64,000 bases of DNA. It comes from Owenia fusiformis (lineage: Eukaryota > Annelida > Polychaeta > Sabellida > Oweniidae). A model generated the notes under the pieces. The model made no database searches, was not told where the DNA came from, and saw nothing but the letters and a program-made list of their open reading frames with translations. Made by a program: the position numbers and the translations under genes. The stretch's first letter is position 1. The number at the start of each line of letters is the position of its first letter. This document shows, piece by piece, positions 37,110-48,967 of this stretch. The DNA is taken from positions 2,850,001-2,914,000 of the forward strand of contig CAIIXF020000006.1 of NCBI GenBank assembly GCA_903813345.2. The letters are read 5' to 3'.

Positions 37110-37400
37110 TTGAGTACTGGGGCAAAAAGCTCAGAAAGTGCAAAATGGGTTTGCAATATTGAATTGAAGTGCAAATGGGTTTCATGGGTCAGTTGGCAAT
37201 GGGGAAAAAGTGGCAAAATGGGTTTGCAATGTTTAAATGGAGGATGGAGCTAAAATTGCAAAATGGCTTTGTAATTGTAAGCTCCAAAATGGGACAAAAT
37301 GGGTTTTCATGGTTAATTTGGGAATGGGGCAAAAAGCACAAAATGACTTTGCAACGTTAACATAGAGGATGGGGAAAGAAGTGTAAAATAGGTTTTCTTA
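37110..37400 (+). repeat. Degenerate tandem repeat (GCAAAATGGGTTTGCAAT words)
   Basis: Repeated variants of GCAAAATGGGTTTGCAAT, CATGGGTCAGTTGG and GAATGGGGCAAAAAG, roughly 100-120 bp apart, strongly diverged. The open frames across it are a by-product of the repeat. Confidence 0.6.
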
Positions 37401-38776
37401 ATTGAACTTGGAATAAGGCATGAATCACAATACCTTACTATATTGTTATGTAAAACACTTCTAAAATGTGCATGTATGGCTTTATCTTATTTAAACATTC
37501 ATGTTCTCGTATGTAATGTATGAGGGAAATAATCAATGTACACATGTACATTATTCTTTATTCTATTCAATATCATACCTTAAAGGGGCAACAAATATTA
37601 GAGATGCTTGAGAATTACTTCACAAAGTTCACAATTTACAATATTCTCCAACATTCCATGTCTGTGCCTATTTTCTATAAAATGTCCTAGAGTTCTGACT
37701 GTCATAATAAAGTCTTGATGTTTAAGATTATTTGGCAATGGTTATGAGTGAATGTCCCTTTTTCAATTCCCATGGATTTAAAAAGTTATGCATCTTCAGT
37801 AACTTAATTATTTTATCAGATATCTCAATTTTTTGGTAAAAGATGATAAAAGAATTGTAAGAGAAACACCAGCATGTTTTTTGAAAAATGTTCTAACATT
37901 TTACATTCTCTCATCTTTGCTGCCTCTTTAATTTTACATACTTTTTCATGTTAATTTAAAACACTTCATGCTTTCTCTATGAGAAAACTATTAAATGAAA
38001 TGTTTCATCATGTTTATGTACATAAATATTAAATACATGTAAATAAGTCAATGTCTTGATTCTCATAACTAGGTGGTGGACCTTCTCTGAGGTTGATTAT
38101 TAAAAAAAATGTCCCCACACAGTATATACCTTCAATGAAGGGATGTAATTTTGAGAGTTAATGAAAAGGCCTTGCCTTTCCTTGTTTTGTTAGTCCATTG
38201 AATATCTAAAGTAGGCTAAATTAAGGCAATGAATCATTCAGTCAATAGTTATTACTATTGCCTGCTGTCTGACCAATCAAAATACAGCATTTACATTGAG
38301 ATACTAATATTTTCTCTTGAATACCTCAGTAACTGGAATAACCACATGTAACACTAATACTGAGGGATTGTCCTAACCTGTGTTTTGTACAAAATGTTTT
38401 CTCAGAATGTAAATAGCATAGAAGGCATTGTTGTCTCAATAATAAATGTAAAATGATTAGTAATAATAATAAATATTATATAAGTTTTAAACTACACGTT
38501 TCTGGATTTCAAAAATGGTACATCTCCATATGTATGAATGTTTCTTATTATAAACACTTTTGTTGGGATGGTTTATAGGGGTTGGGGTGACCAAAGTCAT
38601 TGACCTTGTTTAGCCTGAATAAATATTGAAGTGCTCATTGCCAAAAATTTGAGCCCAGTTGGTCAACATGACATCACAGAGCTATAATTGTGCAATTTAC
38701 CTTTGCAGTATCAAAAAAACAACATATTACGAATATGATAAACAGGAATGTTAAATTCTGCCTGTTTGTTTCACAG

Positions 38777-38956
38777 ATCAAAACCCATATGGCATCATGT
38801 TATAAATGAACACTTTGCTGTTCTTCAATTAAGAAAGGGTGTCTATAATATCAGACTGACCCAACTCAAGAGAACTTCTTGCAAGCATAAGAATGTTAAT
38901 ACTTTGAAACCCAGACTTATATACAACTTTACCTTGCCAGGGCTGATGTGAAAAAT
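38777..38956 (+). CDS. Possible alternative last exon of HS2ST1
   Basis: A good acceptor (ctgtttgtttcacag) precedes an open frame that joins the 36590 donor in phase: AG|A TCA AAA CCC gives ...RPRSKPIWHHV, then about 55 further residues to TGA at 38948-38950. The junction residues RPRSK resemble the vertebrate end YPKSN, which makes the splice credible, but the rest (LRKGVYNIRLTQLKR etc.) matches nothing I recognise. It could equally be 3' untranslated or intergenic sequence. Confidence 0.3.
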
Positions 38957-39729
38957 TCCCTCCACTCCAGCTGGAGTTGAACTTAGTTCAGTACAGAGTA
39001 GAAAACCACTCATTCTGGAGATCAGGTCAAAATGTAAGCCACATTCCTGTTGTAAATTATTATGGTCTCGTTTAAAGGGGCTCAATGCCTTTTCCTGATT
39101 CTAAAATACACCAAAATTGAAATATTTCATGATTACATGTGACTTTGTCACAAAAAGCATCTTTTTGATAATATTAGTGTTTAAAAAGCTCAGTTGGTTC
39201 AGTTGCAAGTGATTTTTCATTTTGCCTTTTAGTAATTTTAAGAGGCGTGTTCTTCATAGTATAATATGATTAGCACATGTCATTTCACTTACTAGATGAG
39301 CAATTGTTAATGCCTTGGTATTTTCCGGAGAGATGCTTAGTATCAAAGTCTGTTGATGGTAAAAATTGTAGATTTAGAAATTATGAACATTTTTAAATAA
39401 ATTCTTTTAAATATATTCAAGAGAAGAGGGAATTAGCAAGGATTATTATATACCTCAAATGTATTCTAGATGCTCATTGGCTTATTCATGGTCACATGAC
39501 ATGGAATAGATGAACTAATTCCCTGGAAAGTCCTAAATCCCTGCTTTCAGGGAAGATGAATTGTACTAATCACCAGTTAGGACATGTGACCAGTCAATAG
39601 TACATTTTATCTTCCCCCAAATCTGAGATTATAGGAGTTGAAAGGTAAAATGCCTTTAAATGCCAATAAGAACCTGTGAACATTTGATATTGAAATGAAA
39701 AGACTTCTCATTTTGTTTTTGTTTACAGA
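38957..39729. other. Intergenic sequence
   Basis: AT-rich, no gene or repeat recognised. Confidence 0.5.
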
Positions 39730-39950
39730 GTACTTTTTTCAGGTATATAATAAAACAAATAGTGACTGCCACATTTTCGGGAAATAGTGTAAAAATTTTC
39801 CTCTCGGGAATATCCTGTCCACTGACTTGTTCCCTCGGCCTGCAGCCTCGGGAACATGTCAGTGGACAGGATATTCCCTTGAGGAAAATATTTTGCACTA
39901 TTTCCCTCAATGGCAGTCACTATTTGTACAATAATGTACTTATAATAGGC
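39730..39950. mobile_element. Foldback element, about 220 bp
   Basis: Inverted arms meet at the centre CCTCGGCCTGCAGCCTCGGG (about 39842). TATCCTGTCCACTGAC pairs with GTCAGTGGACAGGATA, and AAATAGTGACTGCCA with TGGCAGTCACTATTT. Outer ends pair less well. Open frames on both strands come from the palindrome. Confidence 0.88.
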
Positions 39951-41436
39951 CTATAAATTCAAGGTTCATTGAGCAGAGCTAAAATTAATTTCTCTGACCT
40001 TGTTGATACTCAAGGGGCGAGGAGGAAAATTCTCAATAAATGGTGTATAGTTGGTTTGGCAGCATTTTCAGTTAGGGGAGAGTCTTGGATGAAACTTCCA
40101 TCTAGGTGATAGCTTCACAGAGTGGTAGGAAGTTCTTTTTTTTGAGGAGTTAGCCCCCCACCCCCCAAAAACACCCCACCCTGGGGAAAAAATTGTTCAC
40201 ACTAAATAACCTTAGATATTTTGATGTTTGTAAGTGACATACATAGATATTATATATATAAATCACTTGCAGTATAATTGATGCTGATAACTTTTAAAGA
40301 ATTTGAAAATTTATACAAAGTATGTACCCCAGGGGGCAAATTCGTGACTCATTTTCTTACTATTTTGATTCTAACTTTTCAATTAGACACTGTAAGAGGT
40401 TGGAAAAATTCATGTGAAGTGCCCAATAGCAGGGTTAGTAACCCTGAAAGATGCAAAGCCATGGAAGAGGTAGGAGCTGAGAAAAAAATTGTTGATTTTT
40501 CGAAAAATTTGACAATTTTGACAGCTGGATTTTGTGTATGACTATAGCTGACCCTTATAATTTCTAGATCCATTCCTCTATGATGATAGTTATGGTTTTA
40601 TAGTGTGGAACTAAGATGTTAAACATAATTTAGATGGGTTTTAAGGAAGTTAAAGGTTTTAAACAAGTCCAAAATTTGAAAAATTGTAAATATAAGGTTT
40701 CAAATTTACGAATTCCAGGTATAGCCATGGCTGACCCCTATAATTTCTAGATCCATCCCTCTATGATGATATTTATGGTTTTACAGTGTGGAACTTAGAT
40801 GTAAAACATAACTTAGATGGGTTTTAAGGAAGTTAAAGGTTTTAAAAAAGTCCAAAATTTGAAAAATTGTAAATATAAGGTTTCAAATTTACGAATTCCA
40901 GGTATAGCCATGGCTAACCCCTATAGGTTCTAGATCCATCCCTCTATGATGATATTTATGGTTTTATAGAGTGGAACTAAGATGTAAAACATAGTTTAGA
41001 TGGGTTTTAAGGAAGTTAAAGGTTTTAAACAAGTCCAAAATTTGAAAAATTGTAAATATAAGGTTTCAAATTTACGAATTCCAGATATAGCCATGGCCGA
41101 CCCCTATAGTTTCTAGATCCATCCCTCTTTGGTGATATTTATGGTTTTGTAGTATGGGACTAAAGATGTAGAACATAATTTCGATGGGTTTTAAGGAAGT
41201 TAAAGATTTTAAACAAGTCCAAAATTTGAAAATTGTAAATATAAGGATTCAAATTTACGAATGTTAGGTATAGCCATGGATGACCCTTATGGCTTTTTCA
41301 TCCATACCTCTATGATGAAACATATATTTTTAGAGTGTGAAACTAATAAGTAAAACATACTGAAGATGAATTTTAAGGAAGTTTAAGAATTTTAACAAGT
41401 GCAATGTTTGAAGAATTAAGAAATATCAGGTCTCAA

Positions 41437-42093
41437 AGGAGCACGGAAAGTATTGCAACATATTTCAGACAGTCATATGTTAGATTTTGTCTGTTTCCTG
41501 AGGATTTAAGCAGGTGCATATGACAGGCCATTGCATTACCTACAGGAAAAGAACTCTTAGAGATGATAAAATAGTTTGGACTTTGAGACAGCAAAGGTGC
41601 AAACAATCCACCCACATGTTTTTTCGGAAATGTTGTCCTGATTTTCAAGCCCTTTCACTCCTGCTTTTTCAATTTTTGTTGCATCAATATGTTGCGTTTT
41701 GAGACATAGTTAACCCATAAAAAGGAATAATAAATTTCTTTTAGATAAAGCAGAAAACAATATTTTCCTGTTATTTTCCCATAGGGAAAACTCATGCGCT
41801 CCATTACTTTCAGCTTAATTTTGGCCACCCATATTTGATATCTCTTAAACCCCTGATGGAATACATTATTTCTTTAAAGGGGTTAACTGTGTGTCAAAAC
41901 ACAACATATTGATGCATGTAGGTGGGTTGTTTGCACCCTGTCTCAAATAGAAATTATTTTATCATCTCCATTAGTGCTTTTCCTGGAGGAAATGCATTGG
42001 CCTAACATATGCACCTCCTCAAATCCTCAGAAAATAGCAAAAATCCAACATGTGACTGTCCTTAATCTGTTGCGATACTTTCAGTCCTCCTTT
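41437..42093. mobile_element. Foldback element nested in the 6.2-kb element
   Basis: AAAGGAGCACGGAAAGTATT at the left pairs with the right end, whose reverse complement reads AAAGGAGGACTGAAAGTATC. Arms of about 300 bp surround a centre near 41767 with TTTCCTGTTATTTTCCCATA. Pairing continues through GCAGGTGCATATG/CATATGCACCTCC and CAATCCACCCACATG/CATGTAGGTGGGTTG. Confidence 0.88.
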
Positions 42094-42237
42094 ACAATTT
42101 CAGGTATTGCCTTGAATGTCTCTCTTTTTGAATGTATGACTTTTTAACTTAGAAATTAGATGTTGAAAATATTGTGGTCAGGTTTAATCCATGTTACAAG
42201 TATTGTTAAAAGAAAAATCATTAGAGTTGAGGACCTT

Positions 42238-42698
42238 ACCCTAGAGTTCCTAAGGGGGTGAGAGTTTAATAAATCCCCCCCCCCAAAGTGTAACTGCTCT
42301 TAGGGATATCGTATACAGTGTAGTAATTGATTGATTAAATGGATTATAACTAATTAATTATTATTTGATGATATTTATTATGTGATATAGCATTTTTACT
42401 TTTTCACATCAACATGTTCGATGTAATGTTCTACATTGTCAAAATACATAAAGACATCGTTAATTAAAAGAAACATGATTTCTCTATATTTTGTTATGCC
42501 CATACTGTAATTAAGCAATGATCATCTCCTAATACAAAATATTATTATAAATTATCAACTTATAATCACTACACTTCCAATAAAACAACTTGTCATCAGG
42601 CAACAGTAATTATTTGGGAAAATAAGGATTATAAGGATCATATCCCGCTGGGCATAGAAACTCCCGTTAGTGCAATGAGATTAGGAACTCTAGGGTAA
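42238..42698. mobile_element. Short TIR element (MITE) nested in the 6.2-kb element
   Basis: Terminal inverted repeats TTACCCTAGAGTTCCTAA and TTAGGAACTCTAGGGTAA. If the element proper starts at CCCTAG the flanks read TA on both sides, fitting a TA target duplication. About 460 bp, AT-rich, no coding. Confidence 0.82.
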
Positions 42699-43929
42699 AA
42701 GGGTCTTGTCACACTAAAATCTTCATGTTGATCAAAAAAGTATATATGGTGGTATATATGATCAATATGTTTCAAACAAACAGACATTGTAGAAAATGTT
42801 TACATACTGACTTTGCAGATGACATTTTCTAGCAGTTAAAGAATTTTTTACATTTATTGAAATGATAGTCATAAAATTAGAATATCAGTGTCATTGGTGC
42901 AAATTACTGCAGTCCCACATGTTCTCCTGCTGAATGTAAAACAGAGTGAATAAGTTTAAAATCAGCCTCTTCAAGAGTGGAATTTAACAGGGGATTTCAG
43001 TTATCATTTTCACAGATATTTAAGTTCTCTCCAATAGTTCCACTTAAAACAATCTTGACATTTGGCACACTTTTAGAATGCTGCTTTATTAAATTTCTTT
43101 GTAATCTTTGAAAATTTGTATTATATGACTTGGCCAAAAGGTATTCATATTTTTAGGTAATGGTGTAATTTCTTCTTTGGATTAAAGTTCAGTAGGGGAA
43201 GCATCCATTCTTCGCATTCTTTCAGAATCCTTTACTGATGGAGACTACTAGGAGTCTAATATGAAATCTATTCTTTGGGCTCTTTTACTAGATTTGATGG
43301 AGTAGTCAAATATAGCTTTCCAAAAGTCTCCAAATTTCAACATATAAGTTAATCTTAATTTTCCTTTTGTCATAGCCATTGCATCGATCACGAAAGTTTT
43401 ATCAATTTGTCGTATGGTTTCATCGACCTCCATTTCAAACCCCTTTTTAAGTTCTGATTTTACAGATAAGATAGATGATTATTGTCAAACGAACTGTTTG
43501 TATCCATATAAGATCATAGTTTACTCACACATAGCTAGGCAACGTGTGTCCAATTCCAGCCAATTCAATACTTCATATAACTGCATTCCAATTTACTATA
43601 CTCTCATAAACCCAAGGTCAATTTTAGATTCTAGAGAAAGTAATGAAACCAATAAGCTGATCAATAACATTGACAAAAAATCTATAAATAGCATCATAGG
43701 GAATAGCATGCCAAGTGCTTGTATTTGAATTTATGTGGATTACTCATCTGGTAGACACCTTTATCAAATGTTAAAGTGTTGTTGATTTTCAAGTTGTACA
43801 AGCACAGTGTCATGGGTGCTTTCTTTTCCTGACATAGTATTAACATTGTGTTAAAAATTATCAAATGCACCTAGTACAGTAGTTCTAGTTCATCATCTTG
43901 TATAAATGATATATCATCAGTGAAACCTG

Positions 43930-44420
43930 TATATCCCAACATCTGACTATTGTGAACACCTACCAATCATTCCAATACCTGACAAATCTGAACACCAACC
44001 AATCTGAACAGTTTTCCCAGTCCAATTTTTCCTCCCATTGACTCCTATGTTTAAAAAATTGAAATCTGAACACCTCTTACTTCGAACAGTGAACACTCAT
44101 ATTGGAAAAATTAACCTGTCTAACTTGAACTCTTTTAACCAAATATCACATGTTGTTTACAAAATTGCTCAAATATTGTCAGTTTAACACTGAATTGTTA
44201 TGATATCAAATTTTTGAATTGGATTTTGAAATGCTATTTAGCTTTTTATGTGGTCAGTATAAATATTATTAATATTTTTCATTGAGAATGCATTCATATT
44301 TCTTCAAAATCCAGAACTTGTATTGTAGATGTAAAAACCATGAAATTCAAACACTCCTAATTAGAATGCTTTCAGCTGGTCCAAATACCAGTAGCATTCA
44401 GATTAGAGAGATTTTACTGT
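43930..44420. repeat. Dispersed repeat rich in GAACACC words
   Basis: Variants of CTGAACACCAACCAATCTGAAC and AAATCTGAACACCTCTTAC on this strand correspond to the GTGTTCAGATTAGAGAGG type sequence at 4455-4610. It lies within the core of the 6.2-kb element. Confidence 0.5.
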
Positions 44421-46417
44421 AGTTCACGACTTTTCACTCCATCTATATGCAGCAAACTAATTGCTGCAACAGGTATATATTCTACACCTGGTCTCTAAGC
44501 TATGATATCATAGTTGATACAATTATGCTCATAACCTTCAATTATCAGGGCTCATTCAAGGCTGTACCTGAATAACGTGAATTTGAGACCAATTTTGAGA
44601 TCAATTTTTCAAATTTTGCACTTGTTTAAAATCTTGAACTTCCTTCAAACTCATCTTAGGTATCCTTTACATTTTAGTTAAATACTCTTAAAACTATATA
44701 TTTCATCCCTGAAGTATAGATGTAAAAACCATAAGGGTCATCTTTGGCTATACCTGAAATTCATAAATTTGAAACCTAACATTTACAATTCTTCAAATTT
44801 TGGACTTGTTTAAAACCTTAAACTTCCTTAAAATTCATTTTGGATATGTTAAATCTTAGTCCCACACTCTAAAACTGTATATTTAATCATAGAGGTATGG
44901 ATGTAAAAACCATAAGGGTCAGCCATGGCTATACCTGAAATTTGTAAATTTGAAACCTTATATTCACAATTTTTCAAATTTTGGACTTGTTTAAAACCTT
45001 ACATGTTTTACATATTAGTTCCACATGGCAAAACCATAAATATCATCATAGAGGAATGGATCTAGAAACTATAGGGGTCAGCCATGGCTATACCTGGAAT
45101 TCGTAAATTTGAAACCTTATATTTACAATTTTTCAAATTTTGGACTTGTTTAAAACCTTTAACTTCCTTAAAACTCATCTAAACTATGTTTTACATCTTA
45201 GTTCCACACTATAAAACCATAAATATCATCATAGAGGGATGGATCTAGAACCTATAGGGGTCAGCCATGGCTATACCTGGAATTCGTAAATTTGAAACCT
45301 TATATTTACAATTTTTCACATTTTGGACTTGTTTAAAACCTTTAACTTCCTTAAAACCCATCTAAATTATGTTTTACATCTTAGTTCCACACTGTAAAAC
45401 CATAAATATCATCATAGAGGGATGGATCTAGAAACTATAGGGGTCAGCCATGGCTATACCTGGAATTCATAAATTTGAAACCTTATATTCACAATTTTTC
45501 AAATTTTGGACTTGTTTAAAACCTTTAACTTCCTTAAAACCCATCTAAATTATGTTTTACATCTTGGTTTCACACTATAAAACCATAACTATCATCATAG
45601 AGGGATGGATCTAGAAATTATAAGGGTCAGCTATAGTCATACACAAAATCCAGCTGTCAAAATTGTCAAATTTTTCGAAAAATCAACAATTTTTTTCTCA
45701 GCTCCTACCTCTTCCATGGCTTTGCATCTTTCAGGGTTACTAACCCTGCTATTGGGCACTTCACATGAATTTTTCCAACCTCTTACAGTGTCTAATTGAA
45801 AAGTTAGAATCAAAATAGTAAGAAAATGAGTCACGAATTTGCCCCCTGGGGTACATACTTTGTATTAATTTTCAAATTCTTTAAGAGTTATCAGCATCAA
45901 TTATACTGCAAGTGATTCATATATATAATATCTATGTATGTCACTTACAAACATCAAAATATCTAAGGTTATTTAGTGTGAACAATTTTTTCCCCAGGGT
46001 GGGGTGTTTTTGGGGGGTGGGGGGCTAACTCCTCAAAAAAAAGAACTTCCTACCACTCTGTGAAGCTATCACCTAGGTGGAAGTTTCATCCAAGACTCTC
46101 CCCTAACTGAAAATGCTGCCAAACCAACTATACACCATTTATTGAGAATTTTCCTCCTCGCCCCTTGAGTATGAGGAATTTTGATGAAAGTTTGAAATGC
46201 CAAAACCATTGCAATTCATAGTATGATTTACTCCCTGTGTATTAATTTTGAAAATGCTCATAAAGGCATTAATGTTCTGAAGTACTTTCATCATGGTCAT
46301 GGAAAAATGAGTCGGTCAGGGAAAGTTTGGGTTGAACATCATGATAAAAATCAGTTAAAACCCTGAAATTGAAAAGAAAAGTCAAGGAATCTTGTCATCT
46401 CTCCAAAATTAAGCTCA

Positions 46418-47620
46418 TTATCCCATCGAACGAAGTTCGGAGGGATATAGGGAACGCCTCCGTCCGTCCGTACGTCCGTCCGTACGTCCGTACGTCCGTC
46501 CGTACGTCCGTACGTCCGTCCGTCCGGGCAATAACTCAAATACCGTTGGCCCGATTTTATTCATATTTTGTACACATATACCCTATGGGGATAGAAGTTC
46601 TGCTCGAAAGCCGATTTTCAAAATGGCCACTCATTTAAAAATGGCGGCCATTTTAGTGCCGATTTTACAGTAATTTAGGTGCAATATGTAAAACTTTAAT
46701 AGCAATATGTTTTAAATGTAAAAAAAATTATATAGGACATTAATAAAGCTAGAAATGTAGATATTAAAAAAGCACATGGCAGCCATCTTGAAAAATGGCG
46801 GCCTTTACTTGTTATTTTACGATTTTTGCTGTAACTTGAAAAGTAGTGGAGCGATTTTGTTCATATTTGGTATGTGAATACTATAAGCATGGTACACTGT
46901 CTAATGAAACTTTTGGTAGAAGGTGGCCATTTTGAAAAATGGCAGACATTTTGAAAAATGGCCGCCATTTTAACTTATTTTACTAAAACTCGAAAAGTAG
47001 TGGAGCGATTTTGTTCATATTTGGTATGTTAATATGTATAAGCATGGCACACTGTCTAATGACACTTTTGGTAGAGGGCGGTCATTTTTCAAAATGGCCG
47101 CCATTTTAACGTATTTTACTATAACTCAAAAAGTAGTGGAGCGATTTTGTTCATATTCGTTATGTGAATACTGTAAGCATGGCACACTGTCTAATGACAC
47201 TTTTGGTAGAAGGCAGCCATTTTGAAAAATGGCGGACATTTTGAAAAATGGCTGCCATTTTAACTTATTTTACTATAACTCGAAAAGTAGTGGAGCGATT
47301 TTGTTCATATTTGGTACATGAATACGTATAAGCATGGCACACTGTCTAATGACACTTTTGTAAGAAGGCGGCCATTTTTCAAAATGGCCGCCATTTTAAC
47401 GTATTTTACTATAACTCTGAAAGTAGTGGAGCGATTTTGTTCATATTTGGTATGTGAATACTATAAGCATGGCACACTGTCTAATGAGACTTTTGGTAGA
47501 AGGCGGCCATTTTTCAAAGTGCCCCTTTTGAAAAATGTTCGATGGGATTCGCTACGCTTTGGCGTTGCCGTTGTTCTGGTTTTTGCATGGGGAAAAATAT
47601 GTGTCAAGTGATCCAAATAA
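46418..47620 (+). repeat. TCCGTCCGTACG-headed repeat with tandem GGCGGCCATTTT array
   Basis: Begins near TCCCATCGAACGAAGTTCGG, continues with a CCGTCCGTACGTCCGT run (46459-46524), then five tandem units of roughly 135-155 bp. Each unit has GCATGGCACACTGTCTAATG, AAAAGTAGTGGAGCGATTTT and palindromic AAAATGGCGGCCATTTT-type words. TTCGATGGGATTCGCTACGC closes it at 47540-47560, so TCCCATCGAAC is inverted at the two ends. Open frames here (VRPSVRP-like) are low complexity. Confidence 0.85.
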
Positions 47621-47930
47621 GAGATATCCCAAACTGGAACTTATGATCTGCCCTGTTATATGATGATAGGGTCATAGACCTGTTTTAAGATAACAATTTC
47701 ATTTTCATATTAATAACTAGGGTGTAGCAAGGTCAGTATATTTTCAACTATTTCAAACACTTTAATCTAGAAGTGTGACATATTCATCGAATTTATGATG
47801 AACTGCCACAAAAATAAAATTCAATCTAATTAAAGGTGAATACATGTATGTTTTGATATAATGGATGGGTCAAAAACAGTAAAACATGTTAAATTACTAA
47901 AATGGGCTAGTGGTACAATATATTTCAATT

Positions 47931-48035
47931 ATGTCACCACCAAAAGTGGTAATATAATAATTTTGTTATGATCTCTATTTTTGTGACGGCATTCTGTGTA
48001 TGTAACAAATGTCAGGTGGTGACATTTTGCCTTGT
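47931..48035 (+). repeat. TGTCACCACC-family repeat, short copy C
   Basis: ATGTCACCACCAAAAGTGG at the left and AGGTGGTGACATTTTGCCTT at the right, with the middle reduced to about 65 bp. Same family as 29725-31132. Confidence 0.82.
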
Positions 48036-48967
48036 TTTTGATTATACCATTAATATAAATGGAGAAAATTCTGAAATAGGCTATATATCGTGACATTGCT
48101 AGAATACCAAGAATTTCAGAATTTGTGAAATTGCATGCATGAATTAAAGATGTTTTACAGTATTACTCCTGTTTAATACATATTATAACAATAAGTCATA
48201 TTTCTAAGTACACTCCTCTTCAAATGTTTGATGATCCTCACTCCTTTGAACTCCATGCCAAACAAAGGGTTGCCAAACTTATGGGGGGAGTGTATAATTG
48301 TATATAATGTCATAAATCTCTGACATCTCATTTGTATATACAATTAATAACATGACATAACGTGACATATGCATGCCACTCTATTGTATCAGCAAAGGGT
48401 TTATTTCTAAGAAAATCAATATACATGTACTAATAACATTTAAAATTGATGAATAGGAGAAACCACTTAGTAATATATTTCAATCCTTTTCAACGTAGTT
48501 GAACTAAGTGAATCTGTTATATCATTAGTACTGATTTCCTTTCCAAACTTAATTTCCCATAGGACAGCAAAGAAATTTTCTCTCAGTTGCAAAGATCTAT
48601 AACTCAACTATGTATCTTCAATTATGTAACTATCAACCAGGCCTTGAAACTCACATATTTTGCCTGGTGTTGGGATAAAATACATTGTAGCTACCTGGCC
48701 AATTTTCAGGTAGCACTTTGCTTCCTACAGTGGTTGTGTATTAAAACCAAAGACTTTAGAAATCAAGCATTGTTCAGAATCTGTATTAAAAATATGTGCT
48801 TATGAATACAAGAAATACATAAGAGACTCAGTAAACAAAAAAATAGGATTGTATAAAGTCAGCATAAGATTCAGAATATATTCTACTGAATATTTAAACA
48901 ATGTTGTTTGTCACTTTGTTGCCATAGTTACAGTCTTGTTGTGTCCTGAAAGAGGTTTGCACAATAC
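48036..48967. other. Intergenic sequence
   Basis: AT-rich. Near 48640-48735 there is a short inverted AGCTACCTGGCC/TTTGCCTGG-type repeat fragment. No gene supported. Confidence 0.45.

Larger units (their letters stand above)
40006..46172. mobile_element. 6.2-kb element with very long terminal inverted repeats
   Basis: Left end ATACTCAAGGGGCGAGGAGG at 40006 is the exact reverse complement of the right end at 46172. The arms run to about 41436 (left) and from about 44560 (right). The outer ~550 bp of the two arms are nearly identical. The inner part of each arm is a tandem array of about 182-bp subrepeats (TATAGCCATGGCTGACCCCT, GATCCATCCCTCTATGATGA), five on the left and about six on the right. 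A TA may be duplicated at the borders, but the ATA/TAT symmetry makes this ambiguous. The 3-kb core has two further nested elements and no recognisable transposase, so it is non-autonomous as seen. Confidence 0.92.

Noticed and set aside
43414-43728. 104-codon plus-strand frame in the core of the 6.2-kb element
   Set aside because: Residue mix (many S, N, I, Y) is typical of AT-rich chance frames, and no transposase motif is visible.
40278-45834. Matching 64-87 residue frames in the two arms of the 6.2-kb element
   Set aside because: The frames are identical because the arms are inverted copies. No family, start context or splice support was found.
46369-46638. Open frames on both strands rich in VRPSVRP / RTDGRTDV repeats
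   Set aside because: They are translations of the CCGTCCGTACG microsatellite at the head of a dispersed repeat, not a gene.
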